A stretch of 64,000 nt of DNA from Lentimicrobium sp. (lineage in GTDB: Bacteria > Bacteroidota > Bacteroidia > Bacteroidales > Lentimicrobiaceae), in contig JAHYJC010000015.1 of assembly GCA_019429275.1 (NCBI GenBank), positions 28,337 to 92,336 of the forward strand. Direction: 5' to 3'. Shown in pieces: positions 1-8,507 of this stretch. The position numbers and the translations under genes are program-made. The notes under the pieces are model-generated. The model was not told where the DNA came from. It saw only the letters and a program-made list of their open reading frames with translations, and did not search any database. Every line of letters begins with the position of its first letter. Position 1 is the stretch's first letter.

Positions 1-915
1 TGAATCACTTGAGTTTTCAATAAGGGTGTTGTGAATGAAATGCGGGTTCGACCTTAAAAAGGCAACTGCACCTCCAAAAAAGTCACAGCTATTACGAAAA
101 AAGATATTATTTGCAACCGAATTAATAGGTTGTGAACGGATATAACCCAGTGCGCCTCCAAGTCCGCTTCTGTTTTCAGTAAAAAGATTATTGTGTACCA
201 GGGCATCTGAAAATTCGAAGGAAGCAGCACCTCCTATACCTGTTGATTGATTGTTGTGAAATATTGAATTTGTGATTTTTGGATTCGAATACCTGAAGCA
301 GATTGCTCCACCATAACCATAAGGGGGAGTAATTTCTCCACAAAAATTATTCTCAAACAAGCAGGAATCGATTATTACATTTGCTGATTCGCAAAATATG
401 GCTCCACCCCAAAGCCGGGCGTAGTTGTTGCGGAAGGTGCAATTCTGAATTCTTATTTTGCTTTGGTTTCTTATGTTAAACGCTCCACCATATTTATTAA
501 CAGAATCTCTCAACGCTTTTGTAAAGCTGATAAAACAATATTCGAACAAAGTTGAATCTGTGTTGGTGTTTGCTTCATTAAAATGGAAACCTTGCCAGCC
601 GCCTCTTTCATTTTGAAAATTGGCAAAGCCAGCTGTATCGGCAATGGTAAACGAAATTGGGTTATTCCTTTCACCTTTGGCCATAAGGTAGCCCTTAACT
701 TCAAAACCAAAGTGACCGGTTGAAATAATTTTTGATCCTGGAAGGAAAATCAGACTATCTGAAGCATTGATGATGACGTCTCCTGACAGGTAGATGGTAT
801 CAGCCTGTAGTGTCCCGTTTTGTTGTCCGCTGATGTAAACAGATTGCCCATAAATCGGTCCTATTGTGGCTAAAAGTAAGATTGTGGCTAATCGTTTAAT
901 TCGACTGCTAGGCAT
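1..915 (-). CDS. Secreted right-handed beta-helix protein, 3' end cut off by the window
   Basis: This reading frame is absent from the ORF track because it runs off the left edge. Read on the minus strand from an ATG at 915 it stays open for about 305 codons. It starts with a basic, hydrophobic signal peptide ending near PIYGQS. The body is rich in Asn, Ile and Gly with recurring rungs such as NCTFRNN, SCLFENNF, NSIFHNN and NNLFTENRSG, typical of parallel beta-helix (Pmp/choice-of-anchor type) surface proteins. In this phylum such proteins usually end in a T9SS sorting domain, but the C-terminus is outside the window. Exact function is unknown. Confidence 0.8.
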   Translation of the reverse strand, partial: MPSSRIKRLATILLLATIGPIYGQSVYISGQQNGTLQADTIYLSGDVIINASDSLIFLPGSKIISTGHFGFEVKGYLMAKGERNNPISFTIADTAGFANFQNERGGWQGFHFNEANTNTDSTLFEYCFISFTKALRDSVNKYGGAFNIRNQSKIRIQNCTFRNNYARLWGGAIFCESANVIIDSCLFENNFCGEITPPYGYGGAICFRYSNPKITNSIFHNNQSTGIGGAASFEFSDALVHNNLFTENRSGLGGALGYIRSQPINSVANNIFFRNSCDFFGGAVAFLRSNPHFIHNTLIENSSDS

Positions 916-1454
916 GGTTTTCCTGATTTTCAAAAAATATGAGCAATTTACATAAATTAAGTCAGGTATCAGAAACCTTATACTTTTACCTGATAAAATG
1001 TTCTCAATTTATTACTCTTAAAATTTTGATAATTTCAAAATCATCTGTTTTTTAAAGATGATGCTTGCATTTTAACAATTTGTTAGATATTTTTGCTATA
1101 TTAACTGAAGGTTGAAGTAATTGGTTATTCAACTTTTGTAAAAATAATTTACAGATTTTAATTGTTAACTAATTGAAAATTTTGTTTTTATAGAATTTTT
1201 GCAACAGGGGGCTGTAAACTTTTCTTTAATTACTCTATTTTATTGATTAATCATTTTACAAAGATTGAATGGGTAAAGGCTTGTTAATCATTTGATTATT
1301 TTCTTTTTAATCATTTTTAAGCCGAAACCTTCATTTTAGTGACTTTTTTTGTTAGATCGATTTCAATTGATAGAGTTACTTTTCATAAGTTAAGTAATTA
1401 ATACCAAGAATAGACAGATTAATCTGTATTTAAAGAGTAAATTTTGCTGTTTTT
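916..1454. other. AT-rich intergenic region with three TTAATCATTT direct repeats
   Basis: About 540 bases between divergent genes with no supportable reading frame. Three identical TTAATCATTT decamers lie at 1247-1256, 1284-1293 and 1307-1316, all in the same orientation. A TTTG-containing AT stretch lies only ten bases before the ATG at 1455, so a promoter for the plus-strand gene is likely but not clearly delimited. Confidence 0.4.
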
Positions 1455-2432
1455 ATGAAGTTTTCTACCCCCTTAATCCCATCTTCAAATACACAAAAAC
1501 AGACTGAATGTTTGGTGTGCCCAAGGCGTTGTGGCACTGAACGTTATAATGGGAAATTTGGTTACTGCAACACTTCTGATGATTTTGAGATAGCTTCCAT
1601 TTGCATTCATAAAGGTGAAGAGCCTGCTATTAGTGGAACTTCAGGGATTTGCAATATATTTTTTAAGGGGTGCAATATGAGTTGCATTTTCTGTCAGAAC
1701 AGTCAGATAAGCAGGAACTGCAAATCTTATCATTCAGATTTTTATACACTGGAACGTATCATTCATGAAGTGTGCAACCACCTTGATATGGGATGTAAAG
1801 CTGTTGGTTTTGTTACACCATCGCATATGATTCCGCAAATGCTTCAAATCATCATGGCATTGAAAGAAAAAGGTCGCAATCCTGTGTTTGTTTACAATAC
1901 AAATGCTTATGATGAGGTTGATGTTTTAAAACAACTGGAAGGAATTATTGATGTTTATCTTCCCGATTTGAAATATTCAGATAACAACCTTGCGAAAGAA
2001 CTTAGCCATACTCCTGATTACGTTGATGTTGCGCAAAAAGCCCTGAAAGAGATGTTTCGTCAGAAGGGAACGCCGCTTCACATCGATGAAAGCGGACAGG
2101 CAGTTTCAGGATTGATTATCAGGCATCTTGTACTTCCCGGTTACACGGATAACAGCAAACAAGTAATGAGGTTCATTGCTGAAGAGTTAAGCCCCAGGGT
2201 TCATGTTTCGCTTATGTCGCAATACCATCCAATGAGCGCAATTTCTGATCATCCAGATTTGAACAGGTATCTTTTTCCTGCTGAATACAATGAAATTATA
2301 AGTGAAATGGAGTTGCTTGGCATGGAAACCGGATGGGTGCAATCTTTGGAAAGCAGCAATACATTCCTGCCCGATTTCAATTTGAATGACCCTTTTGAAA
2401 ATGAAGTTATAAATTTAATGTTATCGACTTGA
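1455..2432 (+). CDS. Radical SAM protein, PflX-like (pyruvate formate-lyase activase related)
   Basis: A 325-residue radical SAM enzyme. The [4Fe-4S]/SAM motif is GCNMSCIFC, cysteines 73, 77 and 80 (CX3CX2C). An N-terminal cysteine cluster (CLVCPRRCG and a later GYC) precedes it, as in the COG1313 PflX family, whose substrate is unknown. The downstream barrel has the expected VYLPDLKY and LVLPGY segments. It is not a canonical PflA and no formate-lyase gene lies nearby, so the glycyl-radical activase role is only a family-based guess. The stop overlaps the apparent TTG start of the histidine kinase, so the two genes are probably cotranscribed. Confidence 0.85.
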   Translation: MKFSTPLIPSSNTQKQTECLVCPRRCGTERYNGKFGYCNTSDDFEIASICIHKGEEPAISGTSGICNIFFKGCNMSCIFCQNSQISRNCKSYHSDFYTLERIIHEVCNHLDMGCKAVGFVTPSHMIPQMLQIIMALKEKGRNPVFVYNTNAYDEVDVLKQLEGIIDVYLPDLKYSDNNLAKELSHTPDYVDVAQKALKEMFRQKGTPLHIDESGQAVSGLIIRHLVLPGYTDNSKQVMRFIAEELSPRVHVSLMSQYHPMSAISDHPDLNRYLFPAEYNEIISEMELLGMETGWVQSLESSNTFLPDFNLNDPFENEVINLMLST

Positions 2433-4369
2433 CTTTAAAAGGCATCTCCGGTTTTTTTAGAATACTTGCCATTCTCATGGTGCTGGGGCTTCTATGTTTT
2501 AAAAATCAGGCATTTTCTTCACCATCAAATTTAAAGGATAGTCTTATTTTTGAGTATGAGTCGGCACGGACAGATGAGATGAAGTTTGAAATACTAAAAA
2601 AACTTTCCAGAGTGTCTTTCCAACTTGGCGACTATCGTGCTGCCATCGATTATTTTAATCAGGAGTCTGAAATCTATCTGACCCGAAAGGATTCAGTTTC
2701 CTGGTCTAATGCTCAGTACAATCTGGGTATTATCTACAGTATCCTTCGCGATTTTGATAAAGCAATTAATCATAATTCTCTTGCTCTGATCTATTTTGAA
2801 AATAATAGGTTACTTCGGGAGGCTGGCAATACATACATAAACCTGGGCTACCTGAGCAATGAATTGCGGCGAACCGAAATAGCTATTGGCTATTACCTCA
2901 GGGCTGAGGAAATTTTCAATTCATTGAGCACCAATCAAAGTCTTGAAGCAAGTTACCTCAATCTTGGTGTTCTCAGCGATAAAAGTAAAGATTTGGGTCA
3001 CATGCAGGAAAGTGTTGAAAAATCCCGTGGTTTGTCTCAGAAATCTGACATCATGGCTTTGATCAACATTAAAACCGGCCTGGGAAAGATATATGCATTC
3101 TCAAATAATCTTATTCCTGCAGAAAAATACCTGATGGAAGCACTAAGCATGGCCAAAGAGGTGGGTGATAAAAGTTATGAATCTATCATTCGTGTTGGAT
3201 TGGGATCAGTATATCTGAAGAAAGGTAAAAATAAAGAAGCATTGGTCAGCCTAAATGTAGGACTGGATATTGCAAAGCAGACGAAGCAGAGCAGTACTAT
3301 ACTTGATGCTTATGCTGAATTGGCTCGTGTTTCAATGAAACTTGGAAAGTCTGCTCAGGCTTATCAATATCTAAACAGCTACATTCAATTGAAAGACAGC
3401 TTGTTTATTGAACAGTCCAAATTGCAGCAAATCCAGTCAAATCCACAGGAAGGGATTGCGATGAGAGAACTTCAGACCGAGAGGTTGCTCAGGCAGAATC
3501 TTGAACAGGTTCTTGAAATTGAAAGAAACACAAATTCGAAAATGGCATTGATAGGTTTTGCCCTCTTTGTATTGCTTCTTTTGGTTATCATCATCAGAAA
3601 ATATTATTCTAAAAACAAAACCTATGTCGATCTGGAAGAGAAGAACAGGTTAATTGAACTGCAAAAGGCTGAGTTGGAAAGTCTGATTACTACAAAGGAC
3701 AGGTTTTTATCCATCATTGCTCATGATCTTAAAAATCCGTTTACCTCTTTGCTTGGATTTGCAGATTTGGCTTCCAACGAGTTTGATGAAATAACTGACG
3801 CTGAAAAAAGATCATATCTGAATATTATCAGAATTTCAAGTCAGCAGATTTATTCTTTACTTGATAATCTATTAACCTGGTCACGGGCTCAGTCCGGACG
3901 AATTGACTTTAAGCCTGAGAAAGTAAGTCTGTCTGAGTTGGTTGAAAATTCAATTGATGTTGTCAGATCATCGGCTGAGAACAAACAAATTACACTTTAC
4001 AAAGATCTTACTAAGGAAGTCTTTGTAAATGCTGATAAAAATATGCTGTTTACCGTACTTCGTAATCTGCTTACCAATGCTGTGAAATTCACACCCAATG
4101 GTGGTTCGGTAACAGTAAGTTTTAATAATGTTGGAGATAAAGCCGAAATTTCTGTAACGGATACTGGCATTGGAATGAATGAAGATGAGTTATCTCGCCT
4201 ATTCAAACTGGACGGAAACCTTAAGAATCCGGGCACCAATAATGAGACCGGAACAGGGCTTGGACTTATTCTTTGTCAGGAATTTATGCATTTGCATAAG
4301 TCCAAGATCGTCGTAGAAAGTAATCCAGGCAAAGGCAGCAAGTTCAGTTTTTTATTAGATGTTCTGTAA
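2429..4369 (+). CDS. TPR sensor histidine kinase
   Basis: A 646-residue signalling protein. A signal peptide (residues about 1-29) is followed by tetratricopeptide repeats to about residue 350, one transmembrane helix near 373-393, a short coiled coil, a HisKA dimerisation domain with phospho-acceptor His432 in IIAHDLKNPF, and a HATPase domain with N box NLLTNAVKF, G1 DTGIGM and G2 GTGLGL. The architecture suggests periplasmic TPRs and a cytoplasmic kinase. The chosen start is a TTG overlapping the upstream stop; an ATG at 2477 would cut into the signal peptide, so TTG is preferred. No response regulator is adjacent, so the partner is unknown. Confidence 0.9.
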   Translation: MTLKGISGFFRILAILMVLGLLCFKNQAFSSPSNLKDSLIFEYESARTDEMKFEILKKLSRVSFQLGDYRAAIDYFNQESEIYLTRKDSVSWSNAQYNLGIIYSILRDFDKAINHNSLALIYFENNRLLREAGNTYINLGYLSNELRRTEIAIGYYLRAEEIFNSLSTNQSLEASYLNLGVLSDKSKDLGHMQESVEKSRGLSQKSDIMALINIKTGLGKIYAFSNNLIPAEKYLMEALSMAKEVGDKSYESIIRVGLGSVYLKKGKNKEALVSLNVGLDIAKQTKQSSTILDAYAELARVSMKLGKSAQAYQYLNSYIQLKDSLFIEQSKLQQIQSNPQEGIAMRELQTERLLRQNLEQVLEIERNTNSKMALIGFALFVLLLLVIIIRKYYSKNKTYVDLEEKNRLIELQKAELESLITTKDRFLSIIAHDLKNPFTSLLGFADLASNEFDEITDAEKRSYLNIIRISSQQIYSLLDNLLTWSRAQSGRIDFKPEKVSLSELVENSIDVVRSSAENKQITLYKDLTKEVFVNADKNMLFTVLRNLLTNAVKFTPNGGSVTVSFNNVGDKAEISVTDTGIGMNEDELSRLFKLDGNLKNPGTNNETGTGLGLILCQEFMHLHKSKIVVESNPGKGSKFSFLLDVL

Positions 4370-4392
4370 CACCCCTATAGAATTGTGAAAAC

Positions 4393-4429
4393 AAACAGCC
4401 TGGTCGTTTTCAAAAGAACCAGGCTGTTT
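4393..4429. terminator. Bidirectional intrinsic terminator between convergent genes
   Basis: Perfect 12-bp inverted repeat AAACAGCCTGGT / ACCAGGCTGTTT with a 13-base loop, between the kinase stop and the DUF3127 stop. A/T-rich flanks on both sides fit termination in either direction. Confidence 0.8.
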
Positions 4430-4451
4430 CAATTCATGCGAGAATCTTAGA

Positions 4452-4832
4452 TTAAAAGGGTAAATCATTACCGGGATCATCCTTGGTATAATCGGATGAA
4501 GCAACATCAGGCAGAGATGCCGGTGCAGAAGAAGACATGCCACCTGATGCAGCCTCAATTTTCCAGGCCTCAAGATTGGTAAAATAGCTGACATTGCCGT
4601 CTTTTTCCCATTTGCGACCTCTGAGGTTGAACCAAACTTTAATATCTTGTCCCAACTGATTAACGTCGATCAGATTGCAGCGATCCTGTGTCAGCTGGAA
4701 TTTAAGAAATTCAGAGAAACTTGAATTGGGATTATCTCTGTATTCAATCACAAATTCACGTTTTTTAAATTTATCAGATACATTCTGAATTTCGAACTTT
4801 TCTACGAGTTTTCCTGTAATTTCAAAAGCCAT
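4452..4832 (-). CDS. DUF3127 family protein, SSB-like tail
   Basis: A 126-residue protein matching the Bacteroidetes DUF3127 family. The first 90 residues look like an all-beta, OB-fold-like domain (VIEYRDNP, FLKFQLTQDRCNLID, VWFNLRGRKW). A flexible Ser/Ala/Pro linker then leads to an acidic tail ending DDPGNDLPF. That tail strongly resembles the C-terminal acidic tip of bacterial single-stranded DNA-binding protein, which recruits partner proteins. A role in nucleic-acid binding is therefore inferred, but no experiment on this family is known to me. It is the distal gene of a minus-strand group with the nucleoside deaminase. Confidence 0.75.
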   Translation of the reverse strand: MAFEITGKLVEKFEIQNVSDKFKKREFVIEYRDNPNSSFSEFLKFQLTQDRCNLIDVNQLGQDIKVWFNLRGRKWEKDGNVSYFTNLEAWKIEAASGGMSSSAPASLPDVASSDYTKDDPGNDLPF

Positions 4833-4848
4833 AACTTTAATTTATTGG

Positions 4849-5346
4849 TTAATAAGGGATTTTTTTTTCTGATTTTTTCCAGATTTCAAAAACTTCGAGA
4901 GCTTCATTGCGAAACATCTGTTGTGTAATTATTTTTCTATCAGTGAATTCAGCGCTGATTTCCTGATAAATGAAATTATCGTCAAATCCTGCTTGAGCAG
5001 CATCGTGCCGGCTGGCAGCGAAATATAATTTTGCCGGTCTTGCCCAGTAAATTGCCCCAAGGCACATGGGACAGGGTTCGCAGGATGCATATATTTCACA
5101 GTCATCAAGCTGAAAACTTCCGAGAACTTTACATGCTTCTCTGATTGCCACCACCTCTGCATGTGCAGTCGGATCATTATCGCTTGTAACATGGTTTGAG
5201 CCCCGGGCAATAATTTTTCCGTTTTTTACCACTACAGCACCAAAGGGTCCACCTTTTCCTGACTTGATATTTTCTTCAGCCAGTTTTATGGCTTCTGACA
5301 TAAAAATGTTCTGTTTTTCGTTCATTCCCTCAAAAGATTTGTCCAT
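4849..5346 (-). CDS. Nucleoside deaminase (cytidine/guanine deaminase fold)
   Basis: A 165-residue zinc deaminase of the CDA/TadA/guanine-deaminase superfamily. The zinc site is visible as His62-Ala-Glu64 (AHAEVVAI, Glu64 being the proton shuttle) and Cys92/Cys95 (PCPMCLGAIYWA). Length and the GGPFGAVVVKNGKIIARG segment best fit a GuaD-like guanine deaminase; tRNA adenosine deaminase (TadA) is the alternative and cannot be excluded from sequence alone. Its start lies 25 bp inside the 3' end of aat, so the two are translationally linked. Confidence 0.85.
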   Translation of the reverse strand: MDKSFEGMNEKQNIFMSEAIKLAEENIKSGKGGPFGAVVVKNGKIIARGSNHVTSDNDPTAHAEVVAIREACKVLGSFQLDDCEIYASCEPCPMCLGAIYWARPAKLYFAASRHDAAQAGFDDNFIYQEISAEFTDRKIITQQMFRNEALEVFEIWKKSEKKIPY

Positions 5347-6083
5347 GAACCTTTCAATGTTTCTTGGCTTAATGCTTCTTGAAGCTTCAAAAGATATTGT
5401 TCTCTCGTTATTATGGTTGCTCCCAGGCTCATAAGGTGTGAGGTTTTCATCTGGGCATCTATAAAGAAAAATTTTTTCATTTCGAGAAGGTTACAAAGAT
5501 AGTGCAAAGCAACTTTCGATGCATCGGTTTTTCGATGAAACATCGATTCGCCAAAAAAAGCTTTACCAATTGAAACCCCATAGAGTCCACCAACCAAATT
5601 ATCTCCTTCCCAAACTTCTACTGAATGGGCATAACCTTCGGCATGTAGCGTTTTATAGGCTAAAATCATTTCCGGCACAATCCAGGTTCCATCACCAATT
5701 GACCTCTCTATTTGAGCACATGCCCTGATAACTGATTCAAAATCAGTATCAAAGCTTACTTTGAATCCACCATTTCTGATTCTCTGCCTGAGGGATTTTG
5801 TTCTCACCATGGCCGAAGGTTCAATGATGCACCTTTCGGGTGGGGAGTACCATAAGATGGGCGACCATTCATCATACCATGGGAATATGCCACTGCTATA
5901 TGCCTTTAATAAGCGAGCAACACTCAAACTTCCACCTGCGGCCAATAGGCCATTTGAACGTGCTTCGCTCAGTGGTGGAAATTCATCGTCGCCCCTGAGG
6001 TATTTTATCCTGTGGTTTGAATTGCCTATCAAAATGTTACTGTACCAGAAAAGAAATGATAAATGATGATTGTTAAAAAACAA
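5322..6083 (-). CDS. aat: Leucyl/phenylalanyl-tRNA--protein transferase
   Basis: The enzyme adds Leu or Phe from aminoacyl-tRNA to proteins with basic N-termini, marking them for the ClpS/ClpAP N-degron pathway. Family signatures are SNGLLAAGGSLSVARLLKAYSSGIFPWY, LWYSPPERC and GLYGVSIGKAFFGESMF. The tracked start is a TTG and gives an N-terminal extension; no ATG exists upstream of the conserved core, so a second TTG (giving about IGNSNHRIKYLRG) may be the true start. The 25-bp overlap with the deaminase downstream is unusual. Start uncertain, identity firm. Confidence 0.92.
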   Translation of the reverse strand: MFFNNHHLSFLFWYSNILIGNSNHRIKYLRGDDEFPPLSEARSNGLLAAGGSLSVARLLKAYSSGIFPWYDEWSPILWYSPPERCIIEPSAMVRTKSLRQRIRNGGFKVSFDTDFESVIRACAQIERSIGDGTWIVPEMILAYKTLHAEGYAHSVEVWEGDNLVGGLYGVSIGKAFFGESMFHRKTDASKVALHYLCNLLEMKKFFFIDAQMKTSHLMSLGATIITREQYLLKLQEALSQETLKGSWTNLLRE

Positions 6084-6090
6084 AGATAAA

Positions 6091-6120
6091 AAAAACCGGC
6101 CGAAACAGGCCGGTTATAAA
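6091..6120 (-). terminator. Intrinsic terminator of serC
   Basis: Inverted repeat AACCGGCC / GGCCGGTT around a 6-base loop. On the minus strand it is followed by a run of T, as expected for the serC transcript that ends at 6136. Confidence 0.85.
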
Positions 6121-6135
6121 TTTTGAAAAGAGTAA

Positions 6136-7206
6136 TCAGGCATTTTCTTTTTCAAAGTCGCTCATGCACTCAACAAGAGCGTGAACACTTTCCTTTGGCA
6201 GTGCGTTGTAAGTAGAAGCCCTGAATCCACCGACAGAGCGGTGTCCTTTAATTCCTACCATTCCCCGGTTTTTGGCAAACTCCATGAATGCATCTTCTTT
6301 GTCTTTATACTGATCTTTCATTACAAAGCAGATATTCATCAGCGAGCGGCTGTCTTTTTCGGCAGTTCCAACAAACATTTTGCTGCTGTCGATGGCATTG
6401 TAAAGCAGATTGGCCTTTTCTATGTTCATTTTCTCAATGGCAGCAACTCCACCCAGTGATTTGATCCATTTTAGGGTCTCTTTTACTGTGAAAATTGGCA
6501 GGCAGGGAGGTGTGTTGAACATTGAACCTTCTTTAATGTGCGTGCGGTAATCCAACATGGTTGGTAGAGGCCTGTCAACTTTACCCAGCATGTCTTCACG
6601 GACAATTACAAAGGTTACACCGGCTGGACCAAGATTTTTCTGGGCACCACCATAAATCAGTGCATATTTAGAAACATCCATAGGACGGCTCAAAATATCA
6701 CTCGACATGTCGGCTACAAGTGGAACCTTGCAATCGTAATCAGTTCTGATTTCAGTTCCGTAAATAGTATTATTTGTTGTGATGTGGAAATAATCAGCAT
6801 CTTCAGGTACTGAATATCCTTTAGGAATAAAATTGAAATTCTTGTCGGCCGATGATGCAACAACAACTGTTTCGCCGAAAAATTTGGCTTCCTTGATGGC
6901 TTTTTTTGCCCATACCCCGGTCTCCAGGTATGCAACTTTTTTATTCATCATGTTTGAAGGTACCATGTGAAACTGAAGGCTGGCTCCACCTCCAAGGAAC
7001 AACACCTGATAGCCTTCAGGAATGTTGAGTAACTCTTTAAACAAAGCAATTGCCTCTTCAATAATTGCCTGAAAATCTTTACTGCGATGCGAAATTTCGA
7101 GGATCGACATACCAATTCCATTCAGGTCAAGAATTGCTTTTGCGGTATTCTCAATTGCTATCTGAGGCAGAATTGAGGGGCCGGCATTGAAATTGTGTTT
7201 TTTCAT
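6136..7206 (-). CDS. serC: Phosphoserine aminotransferase
   Basis: PLP-dependent class V aminotransferase of serine (and pyridoxine) synthesis, converting 3-phosphohydroxypyruvate and glutamate to phosphoserine. The 356-residue length is typical. Visible signatures are [10 protein letters not shown] at the N-terminus, the phosphate-binding [20 protein letters not shown], the PLP lysine Lys190 in [12 protein letters not shown], and the C-terminal [18 protein letters not shown]. serA is not adjacent in this window. A TAnnTTTG box upstream (minus strand) and a strong terminator downstream make it look monocistronic. Confidence 0.97.
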   Translation of the reverse strand: MKKHNFNAGPSILPQIAIENTAKAILDLNGIGMSILEISHRSKDFQAIIEEAIALFKELLNIPEGYQVLFLGGGASLQFHMVPSNMMNKKVAYLETGVWAKKAIKEAKFFGETVVVASSADKNFNFIPKGYSVPEDADYFHITTNNTIYGTEIRTDYDCKVPLVADMSSDILSRPMDVSKYALIYGGAQKNLGPAGVTFVIVREDMLGKVDRPLPTMLDYRTHIKEGSMFNTPPCLPIFTVKETLKWIKSLGGVAAIEKMNIEKANLLYNAIDSSKMFVGTAEKDSRSLMNICFVMKDQYKDKEDAFMEFAKNRGMVGIKGHRSVGGFRASTYNALPKESVHALVECMSDFEKENA

Positions 7207-7279
7207 GATTATAATAATTTAGGTTTTTTGAATTATATATTATTTTCGTCTGAGTCCTGAAGAATCTTGATTTCCGAAA

Positions 7280-7287
7280 CAAAGGTA
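7280..7287 (-). promoter_or_regulatory. Putative -7 element upstream of serC
   Basis: The plus strand reads CAAAGGTA, that is TACCTTTG on the minus strand, a perfect TAnnTTTG box about 74 bases before the serC start. No clear -33 TTG is visible. Confidence 0.45.
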
Positions 7288-7500
7288 TTAAGTTTTGTTT
7301 ACCTCCGAAAGTTAATAAAAACTTTTATTTTTTCAAAGCAAATGACTAAATTTCAGCCACATGATTTTTTTTAAAAAAAATAGGCATAAATATTTCGGAA
7401 GAGTAAAAAAGTTGAAAGTCGTATCTTAAACTCAGAATTATCAGTTCAGTAAATTGAAAACTGAAAAATAATAAATTCCTTTACGGGATGAATTGATTAT

Positions 7501-8433
7501 TTATTGTGGAGGAAACAATTCGTATGATATCTGTTTCTTTGCTGGTTGTTTCCCCTTTACTTCGGGGTTGCGTGGAGAAATATCTTCCACAAAAGTCCAG
7601 AATTTATCAATAAAAATATAGGCATCATAAATATTGCCTGCCGAAACGTAAGCCCACCTTTGTCCTTCCAACGATTCATTCAGGGGAACCAATCGGTCAA
7701 GTACAATCATTTGGTCATCAATTTTTCGTTTTGACTTTCTGACATTTGAAAGTGTGATTTTTTGACGGTCATAGTTTTGTGTAAATGCTGAACCGGCCGA
7801 ATATTCATTAACAACCCGGTTGCGAACCCCGTTTTTTGTCTTGAAAACCGGAGCTCCAAATACAGGAACTCCTTCCTGGTCAAACGAAAGAGCTTCTATG
7901 GTTTTTCGATTCACCTCAGGATCAATGCCATGCCAGGCCAGTAGCGTGTATAAGTTTTCATGGCCTTCCTTACGCTCAATAATCCGGTAAATAAGGCCGC
8001 CGGGCCATTCCCCGTTTCTGAAAATCGTATTTTCGTCAAGAACCCTTATAGGGGACTGATTTTTCAAAGTAATAATTTTATTTTTACTCACATTAAAAAC
8101 GATCATAGAATAAAGATTAGTCCTATCGTTTTGCTGAATATTCCAATTAAAAATCCTTATTTTCCCGTCGGCTGAATTTAATTTTCCAATATTCAGCGAA
8201 TCAAATGGCCACATATTGGATTCGGGCAATGAGAGTGATTCTGCAAGCAGGGTGTTAAATTGCTTATTTAATTCCAATCTGACTGAATCGATTTTTGCTG
8301 AGCGTGTTGCGTTGAGCAGTTCAGCAAGATTTTTTTCAGCTGCCTGAAGAGAGTTGTTTTGCGCAAGAGAATTTAGTGAAGCCAGAAAACAGCAAAAAAG
8401 GAAAGAAAGAGTGAGATTTTTTCTGAAAGCCAT
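7501..8433 (-). CDS. Secreted protein of unknown function
   Basis: A 310-residue protein with a clear signal peptide (KNLTLSFLFCCFLASLNSLAQ). The mature part has alternating beta-rich segments such as IRIFNWNIQQNDRTNLYSMIVF and NLYTLLAWHGIDPEVNRKTIEALSF. I recognise no catalytic motif. Similar proteins are common as conserved hypotheticals in Bacteroidetes. No lipobox or T9SS tail is seen, so a periplasmic location is likely. It diverges from the acyl-CoA reductase homologue at 8508. Confidence 0.75.
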   Translation of the reverse strand: MAFRKNLTLSFLFCCFLASLNSLAQNNSLQAAEKNLAELLNATRSAKIDSVRLELNKQFNTLLAESLSLPESNMWPFDSLNIGKLNSADGKIRIFNWNIQQNDRTNLYSMIVFNVSKNKIITLKNQSPIRVLDENTIFRNGEWPGGLIYRIIERKEGHENLYTLLAWHGIDPEVNRKTIEALSFDQEGVPVFGAPVFKTKNGVRNRVVNEYSAGSAFTQNYDRQKITLSNVRKSKRKIDDQMIVLDRLVPLNESLEGQRWAYVSAGNIYDAYIFIDKFWTFVEDISPRNPEVKGKQPAKKQISYELFPPQ

Positions 8434-8482
8434 AATTATTTTGTTCTTAAAAAAATATTAACGTGTAAATATAGGCTTATTT

Positions 8483-8490
8483 TAATTTTG
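8483..8490 (+). promoter_or_regulatory. -7 element for the LuxC-like gene
   Basis: TAATTTTG, a perfect TAnnTTTG box, 18 bases before the ATG at 8508. Confidence 0.5.
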
Positions 8491-8507
8491 CATAAAAATT
8501 CTAAAGG

